From: Punica granatum
Lineage: Eukaryota; Streptophyta; Magnoliopsida; Myrtales; Lythraceae
Direction: 5' to 3'
Length of the DNA stretch: 64,000 bases
NCBI RefSeq assembly: GCF_007655135.1
Contig: NC_045134.1
Span: forward strand, 25,630,568-25,694,567
Under the pieces are notes generated by a model. That model worked only from the letters and a program-made list of their open reading frames with translations. It was not told the DNA's origin and did no database searches. Below, piece by piece: positions 1-11,612 of this stretch. The translations under genes were made by a program, and so were the position numbers. Every line of letters starts with the position of its first letter. The first letter of the stretch is position 1.

Positions 1-103
1 TTATGTAATTGTCCTTCCTTTCTCTGGTCCCTCGCTATTGTTATTGTTTTACATTGTGTGTGCTTCAAGTTGACATTGCTTACATATTCTCTGTTCTATG
101 CAG

Positions 104-2223
104 GATCTCCATCTGGCCACTGAGATCTTTATAGAGTCTTTGTTTGACAGTGTTCACAAGGCTGCTCATTACATCCTCTCACCACTTGAAGCCATCAGTT
201 TAATCTGGAGATGGATTTTTCTATCCGAAGGCTCCACCGGTGACGATGCTTATTATGATAGTTCAGCGGATGTGTCTGTCCCAACAGATATCATTGGGGA
301 CCACGACCTCACTCCCTCAGAATGTAATACTCCATTTCAGCATACGATACTAAACACGGATGCACGGACATGTCAAGATGTGATAACTGAACTTGGGTAA
401 GAAATGCATCAATCATTTCTTGCTTGCCTCTGCTTTTCTCGAGTTCACTCACTTTGCCACTTATGTAGGTATCCATACGAAGCAATTCACGTTGTCACGG
501 CTGATGGTTACATTCTTCTTTTGGAGAGAATACCTAGGTAATGAATATCTTTTCTGTCAAGCTCCTGCTATGTTTGAAGAGAGTGTCGTCTAGTATGGTA
601 TATATGCTCACCGCCATGTCATGCTCTGGTTATCTTTTAGACGTGATGCGAGGAAAGCAGTTTATTTGCAGCATGGAATCTTGGATTCCTCAATGGGGTA
701 AGCTCTGGATATTTTTTTCCCCCTTTTGCTCGACTTTGCATTCTGTATAATTTCAGAAATAGTTGTCTTGAAAATTTGGTTCGTGTTTCTAACAATATAT
801 CAATGTCACAACATTTAGATCTGAACGGATAAAGCCTGTCTGCATCTTTTGATTCTTCTTATATTGTTCCATTATCTACTGTTTATGTTTTTCCTTTTCC
901 TTTTATAACCTTGATGTATACTGTTGTACAGGTGGGTTTCCAATGGGGTTGTTGGCTCTCCGGCTTTTGCAGCCTATGATAAAGGTAAGGATTTTCTTCT
1001 TTGGTAGATAAGTAGCTTTGGGAAAGACCAACGTTAGATTAATGTGCATGTCTGCTTCATTCTTCTTCTACAGGATATGATGTTTTTTTAGGAAATTTTC
1101 GTGGGCTTGTCTCGAGGGAGCATGTCAACAAGAATATCTCCTCACAACAGTATGTGCCCTTTTTCTCAATTATTTCCCTATTATTTTGCACCGACAAACT
1201 TGAAATTTGCAGAATTGGTGTGTGGTTGAACCATCCTCAAAGTTTGCTCAAGTGAAACTTAGCATCAGCAGTTAATGCAGATACTGGAACTATTCTGTCA
1301 ACGAGCACGGAACTCAGGATATTCCAGCAATGATAGAGAAGATCTATGAGGTCAAAACTTGTGAACTAAATCTATTAAACCCATCTGACAATATGGACAA
1401 AGAAATAGACTCTGATCAGCCTTTTAAGCTCTGCACCATCTGCCACAGCCTGGGAGGAGCCGCTATGCTCATGTATGTGATCACTAGAAGAATAGAAGAG
1501 AAACCCCATAGGCTCTCAAGATTGATCTTGTTATCCCCTGCGGGCTTCCACGATGACTCAAACTTAACCTTTATAGCAGCAGAAAACTTCTTCATGCTGT
1601 TCACTCCTCTGCTGAGCCCACTCATTCCAGCTTTCTACATACCCACAAGATTCTTCCGTATGTTGCTGAACAAGCTTGCCCGGGATTTCCATGACTACCC
1701 TGCCCTAGGGGGTCTGGTTCAAACCATAATGAGCTACTTAATTGGAGGAGACAGCTCCAACTGGGTCGGGGTCATGGGGCTTCCGCACTACAACATGAAT
1801 GACATGCCTGGGCTATCCTTTCGTGTGGCACATCACCTGGCCCAGATGAAGCGGGCCAGGAAGTTTAGGATGTACGACTATGGGAGCCCGTATCTGAACA
1901 TGGAGATCTATGGGGATCTCAAGCCGCTGGATCTAGGGGAATATTTCTCATTCATCGATGTGCCAGTGGACCTCGTCGCAGGAAGGAAGGATGAGGTAAT
2001 TAAGCCAACGATGGTGAGGAAGCACTATAAGCTGATGAAGGCTTCGGCAGTTGACGTGTCTTATAGAGAGTTCGAGTACGCTCATTTGGACTTCACGTTC
2101 TCTCACCGCGAGGAGCTCCTTGATTACGTGATGTCACGGTTGAGGCTCATTGAGCCCATCCCAAAGCAGCAGATAAGCCAGAAGTCGAGGTCTAAGAGAC
2201 GAAGGTCAGTGTTAGACTCATAG
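104..2223 (+). CDS. alpha/beta-hydrolase lipase family protein, 3' part (5' exons outside window)
   Basis: Six exons read as join(104..396, 469..537, 641..697, 932..984, 1074..1149, 1281..2223), all with GT-AG borders and a continuous frame. The upstream exons lie left of the window. The middle exons resemble the lid and oxyanion part of acid (gastric-type) lipases, with LQHG, YDVFLGNFRG and YWNYSVNEHG. The last exon has the nucleophile elbow CHSLGG near 1440, where most family members have GHSLGG. The likely acid is D in AGRKDEV near 1990 and the likely histidine is in EYAHLDF near 2085. The C-terminus is basic (KSRSKRRRS). This is a predicted triacylglycerol or ester lipase. From memory it looks like the Arabidopsis At1g73920/At1g18460 group. 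The substrate cannot be told from sequence. Confidence 0.93.
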
Positions 2224-3146
2224 TGGGGGTGTCAAGGCAGCAAAGGCAACACGTATTGCATTCCAGTCCCAAGTTATTCCCCATAATTTGCATCCGGAAA
2301 ACCGGAGTTCGTTGTATCATTATGCACCAACAGGTGTTTGTATTACTGCGTGTCTTATATGCCTGGCTTATCAGCAGTTGTTGGATAATGCAGTCCATGG
2401 ATATGTAAAGTGAATCATAGATGATGTCCGTTAAACTGGGCGCGTTCCGAATGGTGATATCAATTCGGAGGAGGAGAATAGCCATTCTTGTATAATTGTA
2501 TTTGGTCTTTTTGTACGGTCGGAACTGAAATTGTAACACCCAACTTATTCCAACTAAGCTTCTGTATAGGATGCTTTGGTGACACAGGTCCACAAACATT
2601 AGGTGACGAATACCGAATCGATTATACTGTCATTGAATGGTTCATGACTTCCAGTTAGTACAACTTCTCAAAATATACACTGAGCATGATTCTTTACACA
2701 GCGACTACACGATAATCCGACTTTCATCGACGAAGCTTTACGGTTCAATATTGATCTGAATTATCGATCGAAGAAGAATCTCTTGATCCTCGCAAGCAAA
2801 TGTGTAATTATTCAGTTCGCCAAGTTGTCTCTTATTTGTTCATGAATTCAACAGCATTTCGAAAGATTCACCTATTCGAAAATCTTCGAATTGATGCTTA
2901 TTTTCAAATCCCCAAAGCATTTCATCGCTTACTATGCCCTTCCTCGTCTCTGGGTGCCTATGTATTCGCCGTAAGCCTCTCCTCGTTTAATGTAAGGATG
3001 TCCCTATGGTACGGCAGAGGACCCAAATATATGAAACGCAGCGTTTCGGGAGCTTTGCGAAACAGTTCAGCGGCGCTGCTGAGGAGACATTACAGCAGGC
3101 GCTGAGACCGGAAGGGAAGAGAGAGCGGAGACTGGGCGACCGGAAG
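2224..3146. other. intergenic: lipase 3' UTR and leader of the next gene
   Basis: No gene is recognised. The first 300-400 bases are probably the lipase 3' UTR. The rest leads into the 66-aa protein gene. An ATG at 3006 is in frame with that gene without a stop, but the residues it would add look like no domain. Confidence 0.5.
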
Positions 3147-3443
3147 ATGGCGGTTGGCGGAGCTTCACCGCGATGGGGCTACGTCCGGATCATCACTGGC
3201 ACCATCCTCGGCGGCGTCCTCGGCTTCTACGTCATGCATCGGGTCGAGATCAGCTACAAGGTAAAAATCCCCCCTTTCGATACGGTTCAGCGTATGAACT
3301 GCCGATTTGGGCTCTTCAGTTTGTTCATTCGGTTGCTGAGATCGGATGTCCTGCAGGAGAAGATGAAGGAGAGGCTGAGGGAGTACGAGGCCGAGATGAA
3401 GAGGAAGCAGCAGCAGCTGAGCGAGCTTGATGATTCCGTTTAG
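3147..3443 (+). CDS. 66-aa single-pass membrane protein with charged C-terminal helix
   Basis: Two exons, join(3147..3260, 3357..3443), encode 66 residues. Residues about 13-32 (YVRIITGTILGGVLGFYVM) form one hydrophobic segment. After HRVEISYK comes a highly charged helix (EKMKERLREYEAEMKRKQQQ) ending ELDDSV. The size and layout fit small plant mitochondrial or ER membrane proteins. I do not recognise a named family. The start was chosen because the segment just downstream is the conserved-looking part, although in-frame ATGs exist upstream at 3006. The 96-nt intron has no stop and is a multiple of three, so retaining it would give a 98-aa protein in the same frame. Confidence 0.7.
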   Translation: MAVGGASPRWGYVRIITGTILGGVLGFYVMHRVEISYKVKIPPFDTVQRMNCRFGLFSLFIRLLRSDVLQEKMKERLREYEAEMKRKQQQLSELDDSV

Positions 3444-3716
3444 CTTTTTAGCTCTATCGGATCGGTGCGGTCTTGTCGAGTTAGTGGTTACTGTTTGGTT
3501 GCTAGGAAGTCTGTACACATTGAAGGAAGGAGAAACCGTCAACCAATTTTTCGGGCAATTCCAGTCCTTTGAGGTTTAATCTTACAATTTTGGCCTTTTA
3601 TCTGCTACTTTCAATCATGAATGAGTATTCAGTGGAAGTTCTGTAGCGCAAAGCCGGAAACTTCTATGTGATTTACGGTCGGTTTAAGCAACCTGTTGCT
3701 GCTTTGCGACCTCTTT

Positions 3717-4160
3717 GTCAATGGTGGTGAATGTTTTCCGAGTCACATGGTACATTGTTTTGGTTGGGAGAAGGGTCTGCAGTCTCAGCACTCTTAAGGA
3801 TCCTGGCAATCAGTGCCGTGGTCTCTGTAACATTATTGCCAGGAACTACTGGTGGTGTGTTGTGGATGTCGTCCACAAGTCATAGTGAGGTCTCCGCACC
3901 AGCAACTCCCAAGCGCAGATGACCTTGATCCGATTCGGTCAATGGTGGCAAACTTTTCGCTAGTCACATGATACATAGATTCGGTTGGGAAAGGGTTCTG
4001 TATTCTTAGGACTCTTGAGGATAACGGCAATTAGTGCTGTAATCTTGGTGCATCGTTGTCTGGAACTACTGGTTTGCTGCTGTGGATGTTGTCCACTAGG
4101 CATATAGAGGTCACTGCATTGGCAACTCCCAAGTGCAGATAACCTGGATCCATTCCGGTA
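3717..4160. repeat. diverged tandem duplication, two ~221-bp units
   Basis: Unit 1 starts near 3719 with CAATGGTGG and unit 2 at 3940 with the same motif. They stay alignable through shared blocks such as GGAACTACTGG, GTGGATGT(C/T)GTCCAC and GCAACTCCCAAG, ending near 3938 and 4160. By eye they are roughly three-quarters identical. Neither unit has a long open frame on either strand. It could be part of a long 3' UTR or a non-coding transcript, but nothing shows that directly. Confidence 0.75.
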
Positions 4161-5507
4161 AGTACTAGGATTGTCTAAGGAACACGATGTCCGCCATCAG
4201 GGTTGAATAGCTTCATGTCTTCTTTCTTGTCTTCTGAGGTAGCCATTTCAACCCTGATCGGCTTCATCCTTCTGAGCCTCTGACTTGGTTTGGTTAGTGT
4301 TTGTGAACTATGCTTTCTTCAGCATGTTTATACTTGTGTTGTCTATTCAAGAAATGGTTGATTCGCCACGAGAACCATAGCTTGTAACATATTCTTAGTG
4401 TCTTTGATTGAATTATATCGTTGCTAGAGCTTTGGCGAGCTCAGAAGTGCTACTGGAAGACAACTTGGCCGAGGTTCAGCTGTTTGCAAGAATGTCTATG
4501 CCCATCACAGTTGTGTCACCGGAATATGTCAATTTGTCGAATATATCATTTGTATTATTGCGTTGTTCATAGCAAATCTTTTAGATTCATGGTTGGCGGA
4601 TCAGATCTTGGGTTAATACAGGCTCTTTGCAGTTGTTATATTCTCTGATGTTCTGGCCATGTTTGTTACTTTGTTTGGCATGGCAGAAGGTAAACGAGTT
4701 GAAGAGGAACACATATATAATACGCAACCATGTTGTTCACTGGTTTAGCTCGATACTCCTTCATACCGAACATTCTCCATTATTCTTTTGTAAAAACAGA
4801 TATTTATGTTCCCTCAACTTGTTTGGAAAATGATCTCCTTGACCTCAAACGGAGATATATTGTTTCATTCACTGGGGGAAGAGCCTCTCGTCAATGGACC
4901 ATGACTGCATCCAGGTTCGAACCAGCTGAAAAGTCTGATTAGCTGCTCTTTGACATCGATCAAGATTGTCTGTGCTGTATATTTGCCACTAGATTGGCTT
5001 CGAGTCGAGACATACAAAGGTTCCTGAATCTTGTGATTGCTTTCAAGAGATGGAGATAAGCTGTAAATCGGACCAGTATGTTCAACCTATAGAAACGCAA
5101 CTTCTTGGTGCCTCCAATTTGTGAAGTAACTTGTGGAATTGATCCAACTGATCGACCCAAACAGTTGTTGGCGTCTTTAGTCCGAGAAAGATCCAGTACA
5201 GAAAGATTCAGTTTTAGTTGAAACGCGGTTCATTTTCTTACTTAATTCGGTAGTTGGTTAGGTCTCGAAAATATTGGTCGGAGCTTCGTAGATAAACAAG
5301 CACAATGAAGAATACGATTCTGGGCAAATGGAAACGATTTTTTAACTCAGAGGGGTGATTGGAGAACAAATAGTTTGAAGGAGTGAATTGAGATAGACAT
5401 GAAAGTTGGAGGGCAGTTCCAAAACATTCAGAAGATAGGGGAAGGAAAGAAAGGCGGAAAAATCAGCATGAAAGAAAAAGCGCGCCAACGCCGAGCATCA
5501 GAACTGC

Positions 5508-5510
<3 letters not shown>
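4161..5510. other. intergenic; one short coding-like island
   Basis: No complete gene is recognised. Around 4430-4560, reading from GCTTTGGCGAGC, the plus strand gives an uninterrupted stretch with protein-like composition (about 45 residues, including EVLLEDNLAEVQLFARMSMP). It has no clear start, and I know no family for it. It may be a leftover exon. The remainder is AT-rich DNA leading to the coiled-coil gene. Confidence 0.35.

Positions 5511-5557
<47 letters not shown>
5511..5557 (+). repeat. (GA)n microsatellite directly abutting a start codon
   Basis: About 23 GA dinucleotides run without interruption into the ATG at 5558. The frame is open upstream to an ATG at 5399, so translation from there would add an Arg-Glu repeat. 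GA tracts in plant 5' leaders can bind BBR/BPC proteins; that role here is inference. Confidence 0.9.
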
Positions 5558-5563
<6 letters not shown>

Positions 5564-7179
5564 GATTCAGCGGCAATTCTGTGTCAGATATCTTCATTCA
5601 AGGACATGATCGATCAGGTAATGAAGGCTTCCTTTGCTGGTTTATTGATGCGAGGACGCAACCGCGGCACTGCGCGTGCAGGTGAATGAGGAGATCGAGT
5701 CGAGCATCCAGATCACGCGGCAGCTCGAGTCGGAGATCATCAGCTTCTCTGAGATTGAGGCCGCTCTGTCAGTCAGAGAAGCGGAGCTGACGAAGCTGCA
5801 CTACTCGTCGCAGTTCGAGCTCAACGGGCTGATCGCAGTGACAAGTAAGGGATTTCTCGTGTTCTAATTTAAGCCGATTCGAAGCTTAAGTTATACGCAG
5901 TTTTTCTTAATCGAAGATACAGTTAGTCCTTGATCGAGCACTGACTCTCCGGGACTAATTATCTGTCGCCAAATTTTCTAGTCGAATCGAGGAATTCTGC
6001 AAAGCATTTGGAGGAAGAGCTATGCCGGCTTAAATTGAAGCGGGAGGAGATAGTCAAAAGGATGAATGACAAAAGGTATCAGGTCGTTTTAGCTGTTTTA
6101 ACGATTAAGAAATAATTGAAGTGGCAGTCGGAGATCAATCTTCGATTTTTGGTCTTGGTCGAGAGCTGTCAGTAAAGTTGAGCTGCAATTGTATATGATA
6201 TCAGAATATTAGAGGGCGTACAGCCTCGTGATTGCAAAGATAGATCCTCTGAGAACCCTGCTCGAGCTCATCTGTCGCTTCGTTCAATAGAAAGTGTCTA
6301 TTCTATTGTCCAACGACAGGATGGCGTAGGGCTTTGTTTATTAAATGCAATTGAATCATAGTAAGCTAAATAGCAAATATTGGCTTTGTTTGTCGATTGC
6401 TGAGGACCACTTGGATATAGGTTTTGGATGGATTCCTGAATCTGTGTTTTGACACTGGCTTTGCTCTCTTTAGGGAAGGATTTGTCTCACTTTGCCTAGA
6501 ATTCCAAAAGGGAATCAGCCAGAGGGAAAATGATGACTTGGGATCTTTGCTGTCAGAAAAGGAGTTTCTTGAAAATGAAATCGACCGCATCAATGGAGGG
6601 GATGCTGCTCTCACAAATTCAACTTCTGCATATATGGAAGCTTTTCTTGGGGACCTTCATGATTCCAACACCGGTAATTTAAATTTTGGATGTTCCGATC
6701 TGTATTTACCAGCTGCAAAATCCTGAACTGCTTTTATGTTCTTAGTCTGGGAAAACTTATGTTGAACTGTTTGCTGTTTTATTCGGCTCTGTAGTTTACC
6801 CTCTCTACTGCTTCTTAGCTATTGCGAAGAAGCATGTTTCTCCTCTTCTTACCATGTTTAAATTTTGACTAGCCGCCTGGTCTTATTATTGGCTCTCCAT
6901 CAATTTTAAGGTTATCAATCAATTGAGATACAATGTCCAAGATATGACATACTAGATTGCTAGTTTTTGAATTTCAGAGCGTAACTCATCCTTCTGCACC
7001 AAACATATGGAATAGCTTGTCTCTTTATCCTCCATCTTGCACTAAAGTTTGTCGACTGTTGATGAACCATTCAACTAATTGTTGATGCAGCTTTACAAGT
7101 AGAGATACAAAAAGCGACCGAGGAAAATGAGAAATTGGTCAAGGATATCGAGGAATTGAAGAGTAAGCTGCTACATTAA
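5558..7179 (+). CDS. uncharacterised 201-aa coiled-coil protein
   Basis: Five exons, join(5558..5617, 5682..5844, 5982..6075, 6474..6673, 7091..7179), total 606 nt and keep frame. The protein starts MEDSAAILCQISSFKDMIDQ and is almost wholly helical with heptad-like charge patterns: an N-terminal helix pair (VNEEIESSIQITRQLESEI), a middle basic segment (LEEELCRLKLKREEIVKRM), a block with LLSEKEFLENEIDRI, and a C-terminal helix (EIQKATEENEKLVKDIEELK). There is no signal peptide or membrane segment. It could be a structural subunit of a larger complex, but I cannot assign one. The ATG at 5558 is preferred over the in-frame ATG at 5399, because the latter would translate the microsatellite. Confidence 0.8.
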
Positions 7180-9590
7180 TGAATACTGATGATAGCCGAG
7201 GATACGGTTGCAGCGGCGGACAATTATATATAAGGTGTGAGAACTGACGCTTGAGAACTTTACAAAAGAAGCTCTCAGAACCCACATCGAGTCAATTCGG
7301 AACATCTTTTTCTCTAATACTCAGTCAGAATGTGTCAATGTTTTTTCCTATGAGTTCCACTTCAATCCGAGGTAAGTAAAAAAATTTGAACTTTCAGGGC
7401 ATTTATTTTATGTACATATTCATCAAGAATCAAGATGATTTGTCCCATGATATGTACATTGCTAGCTATGTAGGGTACTAAAATTACATGAGTTTTAATT
7501 TCAGAAGCATGGCTTGCATGGATTACCGGTTGTCAGTTGCATCTTCATTGATGTACTATTTGCTACACTACCAATGCATATAGATAAACGGGTACCTAAT
7601 ATATTTCCCTTGCTTGTTTCAGTATCTCAACCTCGGAGTTTGTAGTAATTTTCGTGTGTTGAGCATGTCTGGAAATTAAATTGATTGTCGAAGCTATAAA
7701 TGTCACAGAGTCACAGACCTCCTTATTTGCTCCGAAGAAGAGCTTTCAATTTTAAAGTTGAAAAGGTTTTCTTTCCCTGCGGGAATGAGGGCAGTCAGCC
7801 TCAAGGGGGGCCACAGTTGAGGACAAAGGATTTTGTGACGTGGAAATTATGGAAATATGAGGCCCCGAGTCAAAGCATTGACTAACCAAACCTCTTGCCA
7901 CTGGCAGTAGCTGTTGCCAGACTCCTATGTTTTTCAGATGTCCCTTTCAGCTCCCCGTACGTTCATGTTTCTCTGTTTTTCAGGGAGGGGCCGGGCCTCA
8001 GCATTGCTCAAGTAAGTGTGCAAGCTTCTCTTCTCTTCCTCTCTTTTTTGAGGCATATGGTCCCAAGCAATAAATAAGTTCATCCTCACCGCTACCTCTG
8101 GCTCCGATAAATCATTAACACTATTGAGGCATAGCAGGAATTATTAAGAGATTTGTTCAGTTACGCCTTCTGGGGGTGTGTTCCTTGTTTACGGCGTCGG
8201 GGATTGTCTCGAACAACTAGATATCACCATGAAAATTAGAGTGGAGTGATAGTTGTGTGATGTATGTGCTTGTTGTGGCGTTTGTCTTGGCTTTAACTAC
8301 TGACCGTCTCATGTTTCCCATTGCATTGACGGACATCGACCCTACCCAAAGCAGTTTATTGCAGCTGTCGTAGCATTCACCCCTCCTCCCTCATTGTGGG
8401 AGCAGCCTGAATAATTCAGTCACAGGTGAACAAAGGCAGTACGCACAAAATGCTAATGTTTTGATGAATGAACAAGCCTAGGCTGTCTTCCACCCATAGA
8501 CAAGAGTGACAATAGCCATGTCTTTCTCGTGAACATCACGGGCAAATCTCGTCTCTTTCCTTAGTCCTTACCCCTTGCAGCTAACGACAATGAACTTGCT
8601 AAAAATTTTCCTATCCAACATGCTAAAAATTCTTCACCTCACGCCAAATTATCAAACGAAAATAAGCTTACAAATCGAATGATTATTCTGTCCCAGTAGA
8701 AGGGCACTGCTCGTACTCGGGCTTCTTCTTGCCTATTTTTCTATGCCTCATGCATGTTCTTATCTGTCACTCGCTGAGGTTTGTATGAGAAACTTCTCAT
8801 CGTAAAGTTTCCCGCAAAAGATCAAACGTTTGAAATGAATCCCTATTTGAAGTTTTCTCGAGGAAGTTACTCTATGACATATGTGGCTTGTTGCTAGATC
8901 ACGTGCTAAAATCGTGTCGAGATCCAGGGTGCTGTGTAAAACTTTTTTCCTTTTCATTATCTTTGTTAAGAGAATTTTTGCTGAGCTAATGTCGCCAGCG
9001 ATTTGAGGATCTCCCGAGCCCATGAAATCAAGTGTAGAGTAATTATCACTGTCTGTTGCCCACTTGATCCGGCAAAACTTTCGTAAAACCGTAATTCCAA
9101 CCTCATACCACACTCTCAGACTAAGTAGGGAATGACCTTTCCCGCGTCTGGTCCTCCATCTGATACACCAAAATCTGGTCCAGTATGACCTGCCCAGGGG
9201 TGGAGAAGCCCCTAATGAGCGATGGCCCATCTCTCTTGTACGACTTGTCTGCTTGCCCTTTGTACTAGTATTTTCTGTCAGTGGACCTATGCATAAAGAG
9301 CCTGGAGAGAATTTCTGCCAAAAAGAAAAAAATACATATATCTACATATACACACACATATAAAAACATACATGTCTTCTACGATGACCACATTGGCTGT
9401 CTCTTTCTAAGACCCCATTTAATGTGCTTTGCCCCCGGACCACTTCACAAGACTCCTCATCTCCCTCCCTCACCCTGTCCATAAGAATTTAGTCCTCAGT
9501 GCCCTTTTCATGCACTCCAATCATCAGCCTTACAAGGTGAAGAAAGATAATTGAGGGGTTGAATTCTGAAACTTCCTTAAACCTTTTGTA
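7180..9590. other. intergenic, no gene recognised
   Basis: This holds the 3' UTR of the coiled-coil gene, then unique DNA up to the DVL promoter. The longest open frame (8760-9230, minus, 156 codons) has Arg/Ser-rich, unfamiliar composition and no splice context, so I treat it as chance. Confidence 0.5.
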
Positions 9591-9602
9591 TGTATATATA
9601 TA
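9591..9602 (+). promoter_or_regulatory. TATA box of the DVL gene (predicted)
   Basis: A TATATATATA run lies about 85-90 bases before the DVL start codon. That would put transcription start near 9630 and leave a GA-rich leader of about 55 bases. The leader holds two three-codon upstream ORFs, at 9668-9679 and 9676-9687, the second overlapping the DVL ATG. Confidence 0.5.
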
Positions 9603-9683
9603 GCCCGAGAATGACACATCATTGATTTCTCAGAGAAGAGGATAAGAGAGAAGAGGAACCGGTGGAAATGATCATATGAGAAG

Positions 9684-9836
9684 ATGAAGATGGTGATGGT
9701 GGTGATGAAGGAGTCTGCCATGGAAGACGACAGCTTGAAGAAGAAGCTTCCTTGCAGAGGTTCCCTGAAGGAATGCAGGGGGAGGCTCTACATCATCAAG
9801 AGATGTGTCTTAATGCTTCTCTGCTGGCAAGACTAG
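9684..9836 (+). CDS. DVL: DVL/ROTUNDIFOLIA-like (RTFL) small polypeptide, 50 aa
   Basis: A single exon encodes 50 residues. The C-terminal block, about residues 34-50 (GRLYIIKRCVLMLLCWQD), matches the RTF/DVL domain, which characteristically has RLYIIRRC followed by a hydrophobic stretch and CW near the end. The N-terminus is Met/Val-rich then basic (DDSLKKKLPCRGSLKECR). DVL/RTFL proteins are plasma-membrane-associated plant peptides; overexpression in Arabidopsis shortens organs by limiting polar cell proliferation. ATGs at 9684, 9690, 9696, 9705 and 9720 are all in frame, so the true start may be shorter. The peptide is short enough to be missed by ordinary ORF cut-offs. Confidence 0.9.
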   Translation: MKMVMVVMKESAMEDDSLKKKLPCRGSLKECRGRLYIIKRCVLMLLCWQD

Positions 9837-10906
9837 ACCCTGCAGATCAGAGAAAACCTTCTGCTTGCATAATGGTATCAAAATCGTCGACTAGTTTTAT
9901 CTCTTCCTAAATCTGTTGAATTAGCTATTCAGTCTGTCATGGTGTGTCGTTATCTGTTGCTTCGGTCTGCACGTAAGGGGGAGTGTCAGCAGCGATACAC
10001 GTTCAAATTATGAATGGATGAGTGCTCGACTGCTCTGAAAGTCTGATCAATTCAAGCCAAGATTTGTTAATGTACGTATCATAGAACGAAAAAAGATAGG
10101 TTTTTCAATATGAAGTGAAGTTAATGAAGCTTTCTCGAGCTCCATTGTCCCTGAATTCAATGAACATTTCGACTTTTTCCCGTCTGTGAATTTTCCCGTT
10201 GTATCTAATGCTATACATAATCACTACTTACTTAGCCTTTTGAGTATCCCGTTAGTATGTGGTACTGTGAACAGCTACATATCGAGGCTTGAAATGGATT
10301 CTGATTTAGTGATATGATGCGTGCGCCATGGGCAGGCTTTGCCATTTTTGTATATGCGATGCTGGAAGGCATCTAAGACTGACGTCGTACTTTCAGATGT
10401 TCTTTCCGATATGTTTGGTAAATTATGACCGGCATCATATGGTTTTCGGGGAGGGCCTTAGCTGGGAAGGCCATGAAGTGGGACTGGGAATTGGGCGTCT
10501 TTATCTTTCAGACACAATTGCATAGCCCTCAATGCCATGTCAGGATCTGTCCTTTTTTTTTTTTTTTTTTGGCCCCTAGGTAAGTGGGATCTGTCTGTAT
10601 GTATAGGCAAAACAGGAGCTCTTTCATGTCTGATCAGCGGTCACTGCACTTTGGTGATTAATGAAAAGGGTAAAAGAGGAATAAATGTAGAAGTGTGCCA
10701 GTTTGGGGCATTTAGATATCATGGTGTCCTATGACTGACTTCTCATAATAATCTCGTACACTTCCACAGCTTCGGGGAGAAAACATCAATAGAATACCTG
10801 TAATAAATAATATTTGAAGAAATTGATCACGAGATTAGCACCAATTTATGTATTGGTTGCGATCTATTTGGTGTTTTCTCACGTCACGTGACGAGATAGG
10901 ATTACT
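9837..10906. other. intergenic, nothing recognised
   Basis: DVL 3' UTR and unique DNA. A poly-T run near 10553-10571 is the only simple feature. Confidence 0.5.
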
Positions 10907-11612
10907 GAAAAGACAATGCTAGGGATGGATCAGATTTAACTGTTCCTGGTCTCACCCTTCTACCTTGGACCTTCAAGCTCTTACTATTGAACTGGCTGCA
11001 GAATTCTGGAGCCAAAGTCCTCAAGGTGAAATGGAAGTCTCCTTCTGAGGGCTTTCATTCACTAAATACAGATGGATCGGTTGATGGAAACCCCGGAAGA
11101 GCAGGTCGAGGTGGTCTATTGTGAGACAACAATGGTACTTGGGTGAAAGGATTTTATGATGAATCTGGGGCACACTTCCCACCCCTGTAGCAGAACTCTC
11201 TGCTCTTAGACAAGGACTTTCAGCTAGCTACCTCTTGTGGTGTTGGCAAATTATGTGTTGAACTGGATGCTCAATTGATCTTTGATTGGGTTTGGGGAAA
11301 CGATGATACTATACTGTTTCTTCAACCGATGATCGACCATTGCAGGAAACTGTGCATGCAGATGGATGAGGTTCGTCCCAAACATATCTACAGAGAGGCC
11401 AACACGTGCGGACGCCCTTGCCAAGTCGGGAAGAGAACAAGACGCTGCCTTAGTAGTCCTAGATTTAGCTCCTTCTTTTATGTCTCAGTTGTTACTTTTA
11501 GATGCGGGAGGGACTTGTTATCCCCGTTCTGTAGCTGAGTTTATCAGCGAGACCACTTGATCTGTTCTAGTATTATCTTCATTTACCCACAAAAGAAAAA
11601 AGACAATGTTAG
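10907..11612 (+). mobile_element. 5'-truncated LINE copy (RNase H end) flanked by target-site duplication
   Basis: The plus strand from about 11060 reads LNTDGSVDGNPGRAG, the first motif of the RNase H-like domain (RVT_3) found at the end of plant non-LTR reverse transcriptases. It continues to IYREANTC and then, after a frameshift near 11405, ADALAKSG. Stops occur near 11122 and 11190. The copy ends in an A-rich tail, and near-identical 15-16-base direct repeats (around AAAGACAATGYTAG) lie at 10907-10922 and 11597-11612. Their two small differences suggest an insertion that is not recent. It is non-coding today. Confidence 0.82.

Noticed and set aside
1330..2223. Lipase read as a 297-aa single-exon gene
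   Set aside because: The ATG at 1330 is internal; five upstream exons in the same frame supply the conserved N-terminal part of the hydrolase fold.
8760..9230. 156-codon minus-strand ORF
   Set aside because: Unfamiliar Arg/Ser-rich composition, no domain, no splice or promoter context; likely chance.
9330..9370. Possible CRISPR or phage-type signals near simple repeats
   Set aside because: The genome is clearly plant nuclear; short A/T and AC repeats are microsatellites, with no spaced repeat array.
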